Shown here piece by piece: positions 51,942 to 60,063 of a DNA stretch of 64,000 nucleotides. The notes under the pieces were generated by a model that had not been told where the DNA came from, ran no database searches, and worked only from the letters and a program-made list of their open reading frames with translations. Origin of the DNA: Aeromonas encheleia (GTDB taxonomy: Bacteria; Pseudomonadota; Gammaproteobacteria; Enterobacterales; Aeromonadaceae); assembly GCF_900637545.1 (NCBI RefSeq), contig NZ_LR134376.1, positions 1,259,001 through 1,323,000 of the forward strand, in the 5' to 3' direction. Position 1 is the first letter of the stretch; the number at the start of each line of letters is the position of its first letter. The position numbers were made by a program, and so were the translations under genes.

Positions 51942-52682
51942 ATGTGGAAATGGTTGCACCCTTATGCCAAACCCGAGCGCGCCTATCGGCTAGCGGGATC
52001 CCTGCTGCCCTGGTTCGCGGTGATCAGCCTGCTCGCCTTCATCATAGGCACCGTCTGGGGACTGGCGTTCGCCCCCGCGGATTACCAGCAGGGGGACTCC
52101 TTCAGGATCATCTATATCCATGTGCCCGCCGCCATCCTCTCCATGGGGGCCTACTCCACCATGGCGGTCGCGGCCTTCATCGGCCTGGTGTGGCAACTGC
52201 GCATGGCCGACATGACGGTGGCCGCCGTCGCCCCTGTGGGCGCCGTGTTCACCTTCATCGCCCTCTTTACCGGTGCCGCCTGGGGCAAGCCCATGTGGGG
52301 CACCTGGTGGGTCTGGGATGCCCGTCTCACCTCTGAGCTGATCCTGCTGTTCCTCTACCTCGGCGTCATCGCGCTCTACAACGCCTTCAGCGACAAGGTG
52401 GTGGCGGGACGCGCCGCCGGCATACTGGCGCTGGTGGGGGTGATCAACCTGCCCATCATTCACTACTCGGTGGAGTGGTGGAACACCCTGCACCAGGGCG
52501 CCTCCATCACCAAGTTTGACAAGCCCTCCATCTCGGCCGAGATGCTGTGGCCGCTGCTCATCATGATACTGGCGTTTGCCACCTTCCTCGGTGCCCTGAC
52601 CCTGATGCGGTTCCGCAATGAGCTGCTGATGCGGGAGTGGCAGCGCCCCTGGGTCGCCGACATCGCCAGACAGGAGAAGTAA
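51942..52682 (+). CDS. ccmC: Haem handling protein CcmC
   Basis: This 246-residue membrane protein has six hydrophobic segments and the tryptophan-rich WWD motif WGKPMWGTWWVWDARLTSEL. The flanking His residues (IYIHVPAA and INLPIIHYSVEWW) ligate haem. It attaches haem to CcmE in the periplasm. The start is ATG 51942 after GAAAGGTCTGTGAGCT. ccmD follows after 2 bp. Confidence 0.97.
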   Translation: MWKWLHPYAKPERAYRLAGSLLPWFAVISLLAFIIGTVWGLAFAPADYQQGDSFRIIYIHVPAAILSMGAYSTMAVAAFIGLVWQLRMADMTVAAVAPVGAVFTFIALFTGAAWGKPMWGTWWVWDARLTSELILLFLYLGVIALYNAFSDKVVAGRAAGILALVGVINLPIIHYSVEWWNTLHQGASITKFDKPSISAEMLWPLLIMILAFATFLGALTLMRFRNELLMREWQRPWVADIARQEK

Positions 52683-52684
52683 GC

Positions 52685-52891
52685 ATGCACTTTGCCTCAT
52701 TCAGTGACTTCATGGCGATGGGCGGTTACGCCTTCTATGTCTGGCTCTCCTTCGGTCTGACCGGGTTCTGCCTGGTCGGCATCGTCATTTCCACCCGGTT
52801 GAAAACCCGCAGCCTGCTCGACGAGATGCGTAACAAGCAGGTGCGCGAGGCCCGTCGCAAGGCGGCCCAGCAGATGGAGAACACCCTATGA
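52685..52891 (+). CDS. ccmD: Haem exporter subunit CcmD
   Basis: This 68-residue protein has one membrane helix ([20 protein letters not shown]) and a basic cytoplasmic tail ([14 protein letters not shown]). CcmD holds the CcmABC-CcmE complex together. GAGAAGTAAGC precedes ATG 52685, and it overlaps ccmE by ATGA. Confidence 0.94.
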   Translation: MHFASFSDFMAMGGYAFYVWLSFGLTGFCLVGIVISTRLKTRSLLDEMRNKQVREARRKAAQQMENTL

Positions 52892-53379
52892 CCCCGAGAC
52901 GCAAGAAACGCCTCACCATCATATTGGCGATAAGCCTCGGCCTCGCCGCCGTGATCGGCCTGGTGCTCTATGCCCTCAGCCAGAACATCGACCTCTTCTA
53001 CACCCCGAGCGAGCTGGTGGAAGGCAAGGGGCCGGACAAGATTAAGCCGGAAGAGGGGCAGCGGCTGCGCATCGGCGGGCTGGTGGTGCCGGGGTCGGTG
53101 CAACGGGATCCCCAGAGCCTCAAGGTGGCCTTCAAGCTGATAGACAACGGTGGTCACCTGGTGACGGTGGAATTCGATGGCATACTGCCGGACCTGTTCC
53201 GCGAGGGGCAGGGCATAGTGGCCCAGGGCACCCTCAAGGACGCCACTACCGTGGCCGCCTTCGAGGTGCTGGCCAAGCACGATGAGAACTACATGCCGCC
53301 GGAAGTGGCCGACGCCACCAATGGCATGCATTTCAAACCTGAATATACCGAGGCGCAGTTGAAGGGAGCCCAGCAATGA
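52888..53379 (+). CDS. ccmE: Periplasmic haem chaperone CcmE
   Basis: This 163-residue membrane-anchored OB-fold protein binds haem covalently through His131 in [13 protein letters not shown]. The N-terminal anchor is [20 protein letters not shown]. It passes haem from CcmC to CcmF. The C-terminal [12 protein letters not shown] is echoed twice downstream in micro-ORFs that lie before ccmF. Confidence 0.96.
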   Translation: MTPRRKKRLTIILAISLGLAAVIGLVLYALSQNIDLFYTPSELVEGKGPDKIKPEEGQRLRIGGLVVPGSVQRDPQSLKVAFKLIDNGGHLVTVEFDGILPDLFREGQGIVAQGTLKDATTVAAFEVLAKHDENYMPPEVADATNGMHFKPEYTEAQLKGAQQ

Positions 53380-53456
53380 TCCCGATAGTGCTCGCACCAT
53401 CTTCCCCGCAGCCTGCCCTTGCTGCGCCGGCGCCATCGAAAGGAGATCGTTCATGA
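53376..53456 (+). other. Junction micro-ORF 1 between ccmE and ccmF
   Basis: This 26-codon frame starts in an ATGA overlap with the ccmE stop and stops in an ATGA overlap with micro-ORF 2. Its head MIPIVLA resembles the ccmF start MIPELGQF, and its end APAPSKGDRS resembles the ccmE end EAQLKGAQQ. It has GAAAGGAG before the next ATG, so a ribosome-binding site is conserved at the end of the unit. Confidence 0.55.
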
Positions 53457-53542
53457 CTCCTGCTGTATTGGCGCAATTTTCACCGTCTCATGCCTGTGCA
53501 CCGGTTCTGGTCGCGGCGCAATTGAAAGGAAGTCAGCCATGA
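53453..53542 (+). other. Junction micro-ORF 2 between ccmE and ccmF
   Basis: This 29-codon frame is linked to micro-ORF 1 and to ccmF by ATGA overlaps. The head MTPAVLAQFSP matches both micro-ORF 1 (MIPIVLAP) and the ccmF start MIPELGQFAL. The tail VAAQLKGSQP matches the ccmE end EAQLKGAQQ closely. GAAAGGAAGTCAGCC before ccmF parallels GAAAGGAGATCGTTC before this frame, so the unit of about 80 bp occurs at least twice in tandem. Confidence 0.65.
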
Positions 53543-55494
53543 TCCCTGAACTGGGGCAATTCGCACTGATCCTGGCGTTTGCCACCGCCCTGCTGCTGGG
53601 GAGCTACCCGCTGCTCGGCGCCAAGCTGGGTCGCCTCGGCATGATGTCGGCGGCCCGCCCGCTGGCCTATACCCAGTTCCTGCTGCTGCTGCTGTCGTTC
53701 CTCTGCCTGACCTGGGCCTTCGTCGACAACGACTTCACCGTGCAGTATGTGGCCACCAACTCCAACAGCCTGCTGCCGCTCGCCTATCGCATCTCGGCGG
53801 TGTGGGGCGCCCACGAGGGCTCCCTGCTGCTGTGGGTGCTGACCCTGGGAGGCTGGACCGCAGCCGTGGCCCTGTTCAGCCGTAGCCTGCCGCTCGATGC
53901 GGTGGCGCGGGTGCTCGGCGTGCTGGGGCTGATCTCGGTCGGCTTCACCGCCTTCGTGCTGTTCACCTCGGATCCCTTCACCCGCACCCTGCCGTACTTC
54001 CCGGTGGATGGCCGCGATCTCAACCCGCTGCTGCAGGATCCTGGGCTCATCTTCCATCCCCCCATGCTCTACATGGGCTATGTGGGCTTCTCGGTGGCCT
54101 TCGCCTTCGCCATCGCCTCCCTGATGACGGGACGGCTGGACGCCACCTGGGCGCGCTGGTCTCGTCCCTGGACCATGGCGGCCTGGGTCTTCCTGACCTT
54201 GGGCATAGTGCTGGGCTCCTGGTGGGCCTATTACGAGCTTGGCTGGGGCGGCTGGTGGTTCTGGGATCCGGTGGAAAACGCCTCCTTCATGCCCTGGCTG
54301 GCGGGCACGGCCCTGCTGCACTCGCTGGCGGTGAGCGAGAAGCGCGCCACCTTCAAGGCCTGGACAGTGCTGCTGGCGCTGTCCGCCTTCTCCCTGAGCC
54401 TGCTCGGCACCTTCCTGGTGCGCTCCGGCGTGCTGGTGTCGGTGCATGCCTTCGCCTCGGATCCGACCCGCGGCCTGTTCATCCTGGGCTTCCTGCTGGC
54501 GGTGATCGGCAGCTCCTTGCTGCTGTTCGCCTTCAAGGGTTCCCAGGTGAAGAGCCATGGCAAGCATGAGCTGTGGAGCCGCGAGACCCTGCTGCTTTGC
54601 AACAACATACTGCTGGTGGCCGGACTGTTGACCGTACTGCTCGGCACCCTGCTGCCGCTGGTGCACAAGGAGCTTGGGCTCGGCAGCATCTCCATCGGCA
54701 CCCCCTTCTTCAACCACATCTACAGCTGGCTGATCATCCCGTTCGCCCTGCTGCTGGGGGTTGGTCCGCTGTTCCGCTGGCGCCGCCAGGAGCTCGGTGA
54801 GCTCAAGGGCAAGGTGGTGCTGGCGCTGGGACTGAGCCTGGTCGCCGCCTTCGGGCTGCCGCAGCTGTTTGCCGGGGAGTTCAAGCCCTGGGCCGCGCTC
54901 GGCATAGGGCTCGGCAGCTGGATCATCATCACCAGCGTGCAGGAGACCTGGGTGCGCGCCACCCACAAGCACAGCTTCAGCACCGGGGTGCGCCGGCTCG
55001 GCAACAGCCACTGGGCCATGATCCTGGGCCACGTGGGGCTGGCGGTCAGCATCATCGGCATCGCCTGCACCCAGAACTACAGCATCGAGAAGGACCTGCG
55101 CATGCAGGCCGGTGATCGGGTGCAATTTGCCGATTACGAATTCGTGTTCACCGGGATCAGCGAGAAGAACGGCCCCAACTACGACGGCTTCAAGGGCGTG
55201 CTGGAGGTGCACAAGGATGGCAAGCAAGTCGCCCTGCTCAAGCCCGAGAAGCGGATGTACAAGGTGAGCCGCATGCCGATGACCGAGGCGGCCATCGACG
55301 CCGGCCTTACCCGGGATCTCTACGCGGCGCTCGGCGAGCAGCTCGACAACGGCGCCTGGGCGGTGCGGATCTACTACAAGCCGTTCGTGCGCTGGATCTG
55401 GTTCGGCGGCGTCTTCATGGCCATCGGCGGCGTGCTGGCGATGCTGGACAAGCGCTACCGTTTCGGCCGTCGTGAAGAGGAGGCCAAGCCATGA
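53539..55494 (+). CDS. ccmF: Haem lyase subunit CcmF
   Basis: This 651-residue integral membrane protein attaches haem to apocytochrome c with CcmH. The WWD motif reads WGGWWFWDPVENASFMPWL, and numerous hydrophobic segments with His residues follow the family. ATG 53539 (MIPELGQFALILAFA) is preferred because GAAAGGAAG lies before it; an upstream in-frame start at 53419 would read through the micro-ORFs in the wrong frame. The end overlaps ccmG by ATGA. Confidence 0.96.
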   Translation: MIPELGQFALILAFATALLLGSYPLLGAKLGRLGMMSAARPLAYTQFLLLLLSFLCLTWAFVDNDFTVQYVATNSNSLLPLAYRISAVWGAHEGSLLLWVLTLGGWTAAVALFSRSLPLDAVARVLGVLGLISVGFTAFVLFTSDPFTRTLPYFPVDGRDLNPLLQDPGLIFHPPMLYMGYVGFSVAFAFAIASLMTGRLDATWARWSRPWTMAAWVFLTLGIVLGSWWAYYELGWGGWWFWDPVENASFMPWLAGTALLHSLAVSEKRATFKAWTVLLALSAFSLSLLGTFLVRSGVLVSVHAFASDPTRGLFILGFLLAVIGSSLLLFAFKGSQVKSHGKHELWSRETLLLCNNILLVAGLLTVLLGTLLPLVHKELGLGSISIGTPFFNHIYSWLIIPFALLLGVGPLFRWRRQELGELKGKVVLALGLSLVAAFGLPQLFAGEFKPWAALGIGLGSWIIITSVQETWVRATHKHSFSTGVRRLGNSHWAMILGHVGLAVSIIGIACTQNYSIEKDLRMQAGDRVQFADYEFVFTGISEKNGPNYDGFKGVLEVHKDGKQVALLKPEKRMYKVSRMPMTEAAIDAGLTRDLYAALGEQLDNGAWAVRIYYKPFVRWIWFGGVFMAIGGVLAMLDKRYRFGRREEEAKP

Positions 55495-56021
55495 GCAAGA
55501 AGACCTGGTTGTTTCTGCTGCCCTTCATCATCTTCCTGCTGGGGGCCGTGTTCCTGTTCAAGGGACTCTATTCCGACCCCACCAAGCTCGAATCCGTGAT
55601 GGTGGACAAGGAGGTGCCGGTGTTCACCCTGCAGGACATCTATGACCTCAACAAGCAGCATGACAGGAGCATCCTCAAGGGGCGCCCCATGCTGCTCAAC
55701 GTCTGGGCCACCTGGTGCCCGACCTGCTATGGGGAGCACACCTACCTCAAGCAGCTGGCGGGGCAGGGCATCTATATCGTCGGCATGAATTACAAGGACG
55801 AGCGCGACAAGGCCATCAAGTGGTTAGGGGAGCTCGGCAACCCCTATCAGATCAACCTCTATGATCCCGATGGCATGCTGGGGCTGGATCTGGGGGTCTA
55901 CGGCGCGCCCGAGACCTTCTTCATCGACAGCCAGGGCATCATCCGCTATCGCCATGTGGGGGATATCAACCCCGATGTCTGGGCCTCGACCCTCAAACCC
56001 ATCTTTGATGCCATGAAGTGA
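55491..56021 (+). CDS. ccmG: Thiol:disulfide interchange protein CcmG (DsbE)
   Basis: This 176-residue membrane-anchored thioredoxin-like protein reduces apocytochrome or CcmH thiols. It has an N-terminal anchor (WLFLLPFIIFLLGAVFLFKG) and active site WATWCPTCYGEHTYLKQLA. The Glu and YGAPETFFIDSQGIIRYRHVG segments match DsbE. The start overlaps the ccmF stop by ATGA. Confidence 0.96.
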   Translation: MSKKTWLFLLPFIIFLLGAVFLFKGLYSDPTKLESVMVDKEVPVFTLQDIYDLNKQHDRSILKGRPMLLNVWATWCPTCYGEHTYLKQLAGQGIYIVGMNYKDERDKAIKWLGELGNPYQINLYDPDGMLGLDLGVYGAPETFFIDSQGIIRYRHVGDINPDVWASTLKPIFDAMK

Positions 56022-56032
56022 GGGCGCCCCTG

Positions 56033-56512
56033 ATGAAAACGCTTATTGCGTCTCTGTTGCTGCTGGCGGGCCTGTTCGGTGCCGGTCAGGCCCGGGCCGC
56101 CATCGACGTCTATAGCTTCGACAGCGATGCCCAGGAGCAGACCTTCCGCGAGCTGACCAAGGAGCTGCGTTGCCCCAAGTGTCAGAACCAGGACATCGCC
56201 GACTCCAATGCGGGGCTGGCCAAGGATCTGCGCGACAAGACCTACCAGATGGTGCGCGAGGGCAAGGACAAGCAGGAGGTGGTGGATTACATGGTGGCCC
56301 GCTACGGCAACTTCATCCTGTATGACCCGCCCATGATGGCCTCGACCCTGATCCTCTGGCTAGGCCCGCTGCTGGTCATCGTCATCGGCGCCACCACTGT
56401 GGTGGTGCGCAGTCGCCGCCGTCCCCTTGCCGCCAAACAGACCGAGGGCGCCCTGAGCGCACAGGAGCAGGCCCGGCTGGCCGCCCTGCTCAAAGAGGAA
56501 GAGAAACAATGA
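56033..56512 (+). CDS. ccmH: Cytochrome c maturation protein CcmH
   Basis: This 159-residue protein has a signal peptide (LIASLLLLAGLFGAGQARA), the redox motif LRCPKCQNQDIADSNAGLA and a C-terminal membrane helix (LILWLGPLLVIVIGATTVVV). It holds apocytochrome thiols for haem ligation. The TPR part that is fused to CcmH in Escherichia coli is here a separate gene, ccmI. ATG 56033 was chosen at the signal peptide start; GTG 56018 is in frame upstream. Confidence 0.96.
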   Translation: MKTLIASLLLLAGLFGAGQARAAIDVYSFDSDAQEQTFRELTKELRCPKCQNQDIADSNAGLAKDLRDKTYQMVREGKDKQEVVDYMVARYGNFILYDPPMMASTLILWLGPLLVIVIGATTVVVRSRRRPLAAKQTEGALSAQEQARLAALLKEEEKQ

Positions 56513-57789
56513 CCGCATTTTGGATACTGATCGCGGCCCTGCTGGTGCTGGTGAGCCTGGCCCTGATCCTGCCGCTGTGGCGCGGCGAGGGCAGCCAGAG
56601 CATCAGCCGCTCGGCGCTCAACAAGCAACTCTATCGCCAGCGCCTGCTGGAGCTCGGCGAGGAGCGTGAGCAGGGCATACTGGCCGAGGAGTCCGAGTCG
56701 GTGGTGGAGCTGCAGCGCAGCCTGCTTGACGACATCCCCGACGTGGAGCAGAGTGCCCGCGGTGGCAAGAGTCTGGTCTGGATCCCGGGGGTGCTGGTGC
56801 TGGTGGTGGTGAGCCTTGGCCTCTACTACCAGCTCGGCGCCTGGCAAGAGGTGCAGCGCTGGCAGGATGCCAGCAGCCGACTGGGGGAGCTGAGCAACCG
56901 CATCCTGGTGGAGCGCGATGCCGAGGTGACCGAGCAGGATCTGCTGGACTTCACCTTAGGCCTGCGCACCCGCCTCAAAGATGAACCGAACGACTATCGT
57001 GGCTGGCTGCTGCTGGGTCGCCTGACCCTGGATGGCAACGACCCCGAGATGGCGCGCGAGGCGCTGGAGCGGGCCTATGAGCTGGCGCCGCAGAAGGCCA
57101 TGGTGGCGGTGCCCTATGCCCAGGCACTGATGATGACGGGGGAGGAGGCGCAGGCGGATCAGCTGCTGCAGGCGGCCATCGCCCAGGATCCCGCCAACAT
57201 AGAGGCGCGCTCCGTCTACGCCTTCATGGCTCTGCAGAAAGAGGACTTCCAGACCGCACTGAGCCGCTGGCAGGCGATGTTGCCGCTGCTGGAGCAAGGC
57301 TCGACTCGCCGTACCATGGTGGAGCGCTCCATCGAGTATGCCGAGCAGCAGCTGCGTCAGCGTGGCATCGCGGTGATGGCCGCGCCGGCCGCTCAGGGCG
57401 AGCAGGGCAATGCTCAGACGCAGGCCCAGGTCCTGGCGGTGAAGGAGGGGGAATTCCCGCTGCACATCACCCTGGCTCCCGGCATTCAGTTGCCGGAGGA
57501 TGCCCATCTGTTTGTGTTTGCGGTGATCCCCAACGGCCCGCCCATGCCGATCGCGGTCAAGCGTATTCCCGGCCCCGGTTTCCCGCTGACCCTGTCGCTG
57601 GGTGACGGCGATGCCATGCTGGAAGGCAGCAAACTGGCCAGCTATCCCGAGCTGCAGTTCAAGGCCCGCCTCTCCCGTGGCGGCAACGTCATGAACAAGG
57701 AAGGCGCCTTCGAAGGGGTCTCAGTAACAGTCCCCACCAGCTCAATTCCTACGGCGCCGATTGACATCCGCATCGATCACGCCCTCTAA
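56509..57789 (+). CDS. ccmI: Apocytochrome c chaperone CcmI
   Basis: This 426-residue protein has two N-terminal membrane segments (FWILIAALLVLVSLALILPL and LVWIPGVLVLVVVSLGLYY) around a short cytoplasmic coiled region. A periplasmic TPR domain follows (about residues 150-290, for example YRGWLLLGRLTLDGNDPEMA), then a C-terminal beta-rich domain. It captures the C-terminal part of apocytochromes. It overlaps ccmH by ATGA and ends the ccm cluster. Confidence 0.94.
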   Translation: MTAFWILIAALLVLVSLALILPLWRGEGSQSISRSALNKQLYRQRLLELGEEREQGILAEESESVVELQRSLLDDIPDVEQSARGGKSLVWIPGVLVLVVVSLGLYYQLGAWQEVQRWQDASSRLGELSNRILVERDAEVTEQDLLDFTLGLRTRLKDEPNDYRGWLLLGRLTLDGNDPEMAREALERAYELAPQKAMVAVPYAQALMMTGEEAQADQLLQAAIAQDPANIEARSVYAFMALQKEDFQTALSRWQAMLPLLEQGSTRRTMVERSIEYAEQQLRQRGIAVMAAPAAQGEQGNAQTQAQVLAVKEGEFPLHITLAPGIQLPEDAHLFVFAVIPNGPPMPIAVKRIPGPGFPLTLSLGDGDAMLEGSKLASYPELQFKARLSRGGNVMNKEGAFEGVSVTVPTSSIPTAPIDIRIDHAL

Positions 57790-57798
57790 TACTCCCTT

Positions 57799-57822
57799 GG
57801 CCCGCCCCTGGAGGGGCGGGCC
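57799..57822 (+). terminator. Hairpin after ccmI
   Basis: GGCCCGCCCC-TGGA-GGGGCGGGCC is a perfect 10-bp GC stem 9 bp after the ccmI stop. No T-run follows, so termination may need Rho or be partial. A TATAAT element directly after it (57,826) might serve the mlaA promoter, but no -35 is visible. Confidence 0.55.
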
Positions 57823-57868
57823 GCCTATAATTCAGACTGATTCAAAATAAAAAGCTTAGGACTTTCAT

Positions 57869-58678
57869 ATGTATCTGCGTTCAGGAGCATTGGCAGTGGC
57901 ACTGCTATTGGGGGGCTGTGCGGGTGGCCCTCCCAAGCCGGGCCCAGAGAGCCTGGATCTCGAAGAAACCCCGAACCGTCCCGAGGCGACCAGCACGGCC
58001 AGCGATCCTCGCGATCCTTTCCAGGGCGCCAACCGAGCCATGTGGGCGGTCAACTATGACGTGCTGGAGCCCTATGTGGCGCGCCCAGTGGTGCATGGCT
58101 ATGCCCGCTATGTGCCGCAGGGGATGAAGGATGGCATCGACAACCTGGTGGAGAACTTCGACGAGCCGAGCAGCATGGTCAACCACCTGATCACCGGTGA
58201 TCTCAAGGGGGCGGGGACCAACCTGGGCCGCTTCACCCTCAACACCACTATAGGCCTGCTCGGGATCTTCGACGTGGCCAAGCACGCCGGCCTCGAGCGC
58301 AACATGCTGGAGATGGACACCGTGCTCGGCAAGGCCGACATCGGGGATGGGGCCTACATCATGGTGCCGATCTACGGCCCGACCACCACCCGGGAGCTGG
58401 TGGGAGACACCATCGATACCATCTACTTCCCCTATGCCCTGCTGACCTTCCCGTTGCGGGTGGTGCACTGGGCGCTGGATGGGCTGGGTACCCGTGCCAA
58501 GCTGATCGATCAGGAGCGGATCATCGACAACGCGCTCGATCCTTACGCGCTCACCAAGGACTTCTACCTGCAGTACAACGATGGCAAGGTGACAGGTCGC
58601 CAGCCTGAGCTGAAGCAGCAGAAGAAGCAGGAAGACGACAGCAACCTGGATGAGTATCTGGACGAGATCGACCAGTAA
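57869..58678 (+). CDS. mlaA: Outer-membrane lipid asymmetry lipoprotein MlaA (VacJ)
   Basis: This 269-residue lipoprotein has a lipobox LLLGGC near residue 16 and the MlaA core: DPFQGANRAMWAVNYDVLEP, FTLNTTIGLLGIFDVAKHAG and GDGAYIMVPIYGPTTTRELV. It removes phospholipids from the outer leaflet of the outer membrane and passes them to MlaC. The C-terminal tail is charged and low-complexity. TTAGGA precedes ATG 57869. A strong terminator follows. Confidence 0.96.
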   Translation: MYLRSGALAVALLLGGCAGGPPKPGPESLDLEETPNRPEATSTASDPRDPFQGANRAMWAVNYDVLEPYVARPVVHGYARYVPQGMKDGIDNLVENFDEPSSMVNHLITGDLKGAGTNLGRFTLNTTIGLLGIFDVAKHAGLERNMLEMDTVLGKADIGDGAYIMVPIYGPTTTRELVGDTIDTIYFPYALLTFPLRVVHWALDGLGTRAKLIDQERIIDNALDPYALTKDFYLQYNDGKVTGRQPELKQQKKQEDDSNLDEYLDEIDQ

Positions 58679-58694
58679 TCACTCGCTGTGAACA

Positions 58695-58722
58695 TCAAAA
58701 GGCGCCTGCGGGCGCCTTTTGA
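58695..58722 (+). terminator. Rho-independent terminator of mlaA
   Basis: TCAAAAGGCGCC-TGCG-GGCGCCTTTTGA forms a 12-bp stem with the T-run on its 3' arm, 16 bp after the mlaA stop. It can work in either direction. Confidence 0.9.
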
Positions 58723-58737
58723 TTATGTTACGGCCAT

Positions 58738-58766
58738 AAAAAACGCCCCGCGATGCGGGGCGTTTT
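58738..58766 (-). terminator. Rho-independent terminator of sodB
   Basis: On the minus strand ACGCCCCGC-ATC-GCGGGGCGT is followed by TTTTTT, 17 bp after the sodB stop. Together with the mlaA terminator it separates the convergent genes. Confidence 0.93.
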
Positions 58767-58782
58767 GGCAAGAAGGGGCTGA

Positions 58783-59367
58783 TTAGGCAGCCAGGTTCTT
58801 GGCCACGAATTCCCAGTTGACCAGGGTCCAGAAGGTTTCCATGTACTTCGGACGCAGGTTGCGGAAATCGATGTAGTAGGCGTGCTCCCACAGGTCGACG
58901 GTCAGCAGCGGGGTGGTCCCGGCTTCGGTCAGCGGGCAGCCGGCGTTGGAGGTGTTGACGATGGCCAGGGAGCCGTCGGCTTTCTTCACCAACCAAGTCC
59001 AGCTGGAACCGAAGTTGCCGATGGCAGACTTGGTGAACGCATCCTTGAACTCGGCGAAGGAGCCGAACGTCTTGTTGATGGCATCGGCCAGGGCGCCAGT
59101 GGGCTCGCCACCGCCGTTCGGGGAGAGGCTGTGCCAGTAGAAGGTGTGGTTCCAGATCTGGGCGGCGTTGTTGAAGATGCCACCAGTGGAGGTCTTGATG
59201 ATCTCTTCCAGAGACTTGCCTTCAAACTCGGTACCCGGCACCAGGTTGTTCAGGTTGACCACGTAGGTGTTGTGGTGCTTGCCATGGTGGTATTCCAGGG
59301 TTTCCTGGGAGATGTGCGGTTCCAGAGCATTGATTGCATAGGGCAGAGCGGGAAGTTCGAATGCCAT
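58783..59367 (-). CDS. sodB: Iron superoxide dismutase SodB
   Basis: This 194-residue enzyme converts superoxide to peroxide and oxygen. Metal ligands are His in LEYHHGKHHNTYV and IWNHTFYWHSL, Asp in LTVDLWEHAYYIDF and the following His. The sequence AAQIWNHTFYWHSLSPNGGG and the length fit the Fe-type cytoplasmic enzyme rather than MnSOD. GGAGAGTAGAAA precedes ATG 59367. The upstream 90 bp is AT-rich and contains AAGAA-TTG-TTCTT, a small palindrome that does not match a Fur box well. Confidence 0.97.
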   Translation of the reverse strand: MAFELPALPYAINALEPHISQETLEYHHGKHHNTYVVNLNNLVPGTEFEGKSLEEIIKTSTGGIFNNAAQIWNHTFYWHSLSPNGGGEPTGALADAINKTFGSFAEFKDAFTKSAIGNFGSSWTWLVKKADGSLAIVNTSNAGCPLTEAGTTPLLTVDLWEHAYYIDFRNLRPKYMETFWTLVNWEFVAKNLAA

Positions 59368-59595
59368 TTTCTACTCTCCATTGGCTGGACCGTGCGACAG
59401 CGACGGTTGCAAGACATTGCGTACTCTTTTCTATTTTGAAAAGAATTGTTCTTGAAATGATAAGGCCTGTGGCCCAAAGCCCGTCGATTGTAGCAGTATC
59501 AAAGATGGGCTAACAACTCTTGATTCTCGCCATGACTTGGATCAAGCTGCCGCCTGTTGACCCGCCCTATCTTGCACTTCCCATGGTTTGCCAGT

Positions 59596-59623
59596 TTGTG
59601 GTCTGCCTGGATTGCAGTAGAAT
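59596..59623 (+). promoter_or_regulatory. Possible sigma-70 promoter of grxD
   Basis: TTGTGG and TAGAAT are separated by 16 bp, about 30 bp upstream of the grxD start. The elements each miss the consensus at one or two positions. The rest of the 286-bp sodB-grxD gap holds the sodB leader and no visible gene. Confidence 0.35.
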
Positions 59624-59653
59624 GGCCGCCGAAATCGCTCTAGTGAGGCATCT

Positions 59654-59998
59654 ATGGAAACTATTGAAAAGATCAAACAGCAGCTGGCTGACAATCCCAT
59701 CATCCTTTACATGAAGGGTTCCCCCAAGCTACCCAGCTGCGGTTTCTCTGCCCAGGCTTCCCAGGCCATGATGTCCTGCGGCGAGCCGTTTGCTTACGTC
59801 GACATCCTGCAAAACCCGGACATCCGCGCCGAGTTGCCGAAGTTTGCCAACTGGCCCACCTTCCCCCAGCTGTGGGTGGAAGGGGAGCTGGTCGGCGGCT
59901 GCGACATCATGATCGAGATGTTCCAGGCCGGCGAGCTGCAGACCCTGATCAAGGAAGTGGCCGCCAAGCACAAGCAGGATGACGCCGTCGCCGAATAA
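59654..59998 (+). CDS. grxD: Monothiol glutaredoxin GrxD
   Basis: This 114-residue CGFS-type glutaredoxin carries [2Fe-2S] clusters bound with glutathione and takes part in iron-sulfur delivery. The motif is KGSPKLPSCGFSAQASQAM, and the glutathione-binding WPTFPQLWVEGELVGGCDIM follows. Length and sequence are canonical. GTGAGGCATCT precedes ATG 59654. Confidence 0.97.
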   Translation: METIEKIKQQLADNPIILYMKGSPKLPSCGFSAQASQAMMSCGEPFAYVDILQNPDIRAELPKFANWPTFPQLWVEGELVGGCDIMIEMFQAGELQTLIKEVAAKHKQDDAVAE

Positions 59999-60017
59999 GG
60001 TCGCAGCAGCATCATGC

Positions 60018-60048
60018 AAAAGGGGGAGCCAATGGCTCCCCCTTTTTT
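60018..60048 (+). terminator. Bidirectional terminator between grxD and the RNA methyltransferase gene
   Basis: AGGGGGAGCC-AAT-GGCTCCCCCT with TTTTTT on the plus strand 3' side and AAAA before the stem can terminate both convergent genes. It starts about 20 bp after the grxD stop. Confidence 0.93.
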
Positions 60049-60063
60049 ATTCAGGCCGATGGA

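Noticed and set aside
53533..55227. 564-codon Gln/Gly/His-rich frame opposite ccmF
   Set aside because: Same artefact; ccmF motifs are complete.
59441..59453. AAGAA-TTG-TTCTT as a Fur box upstream of sodB
   Set aside because: It does not match the Fur 19-mer pattern.
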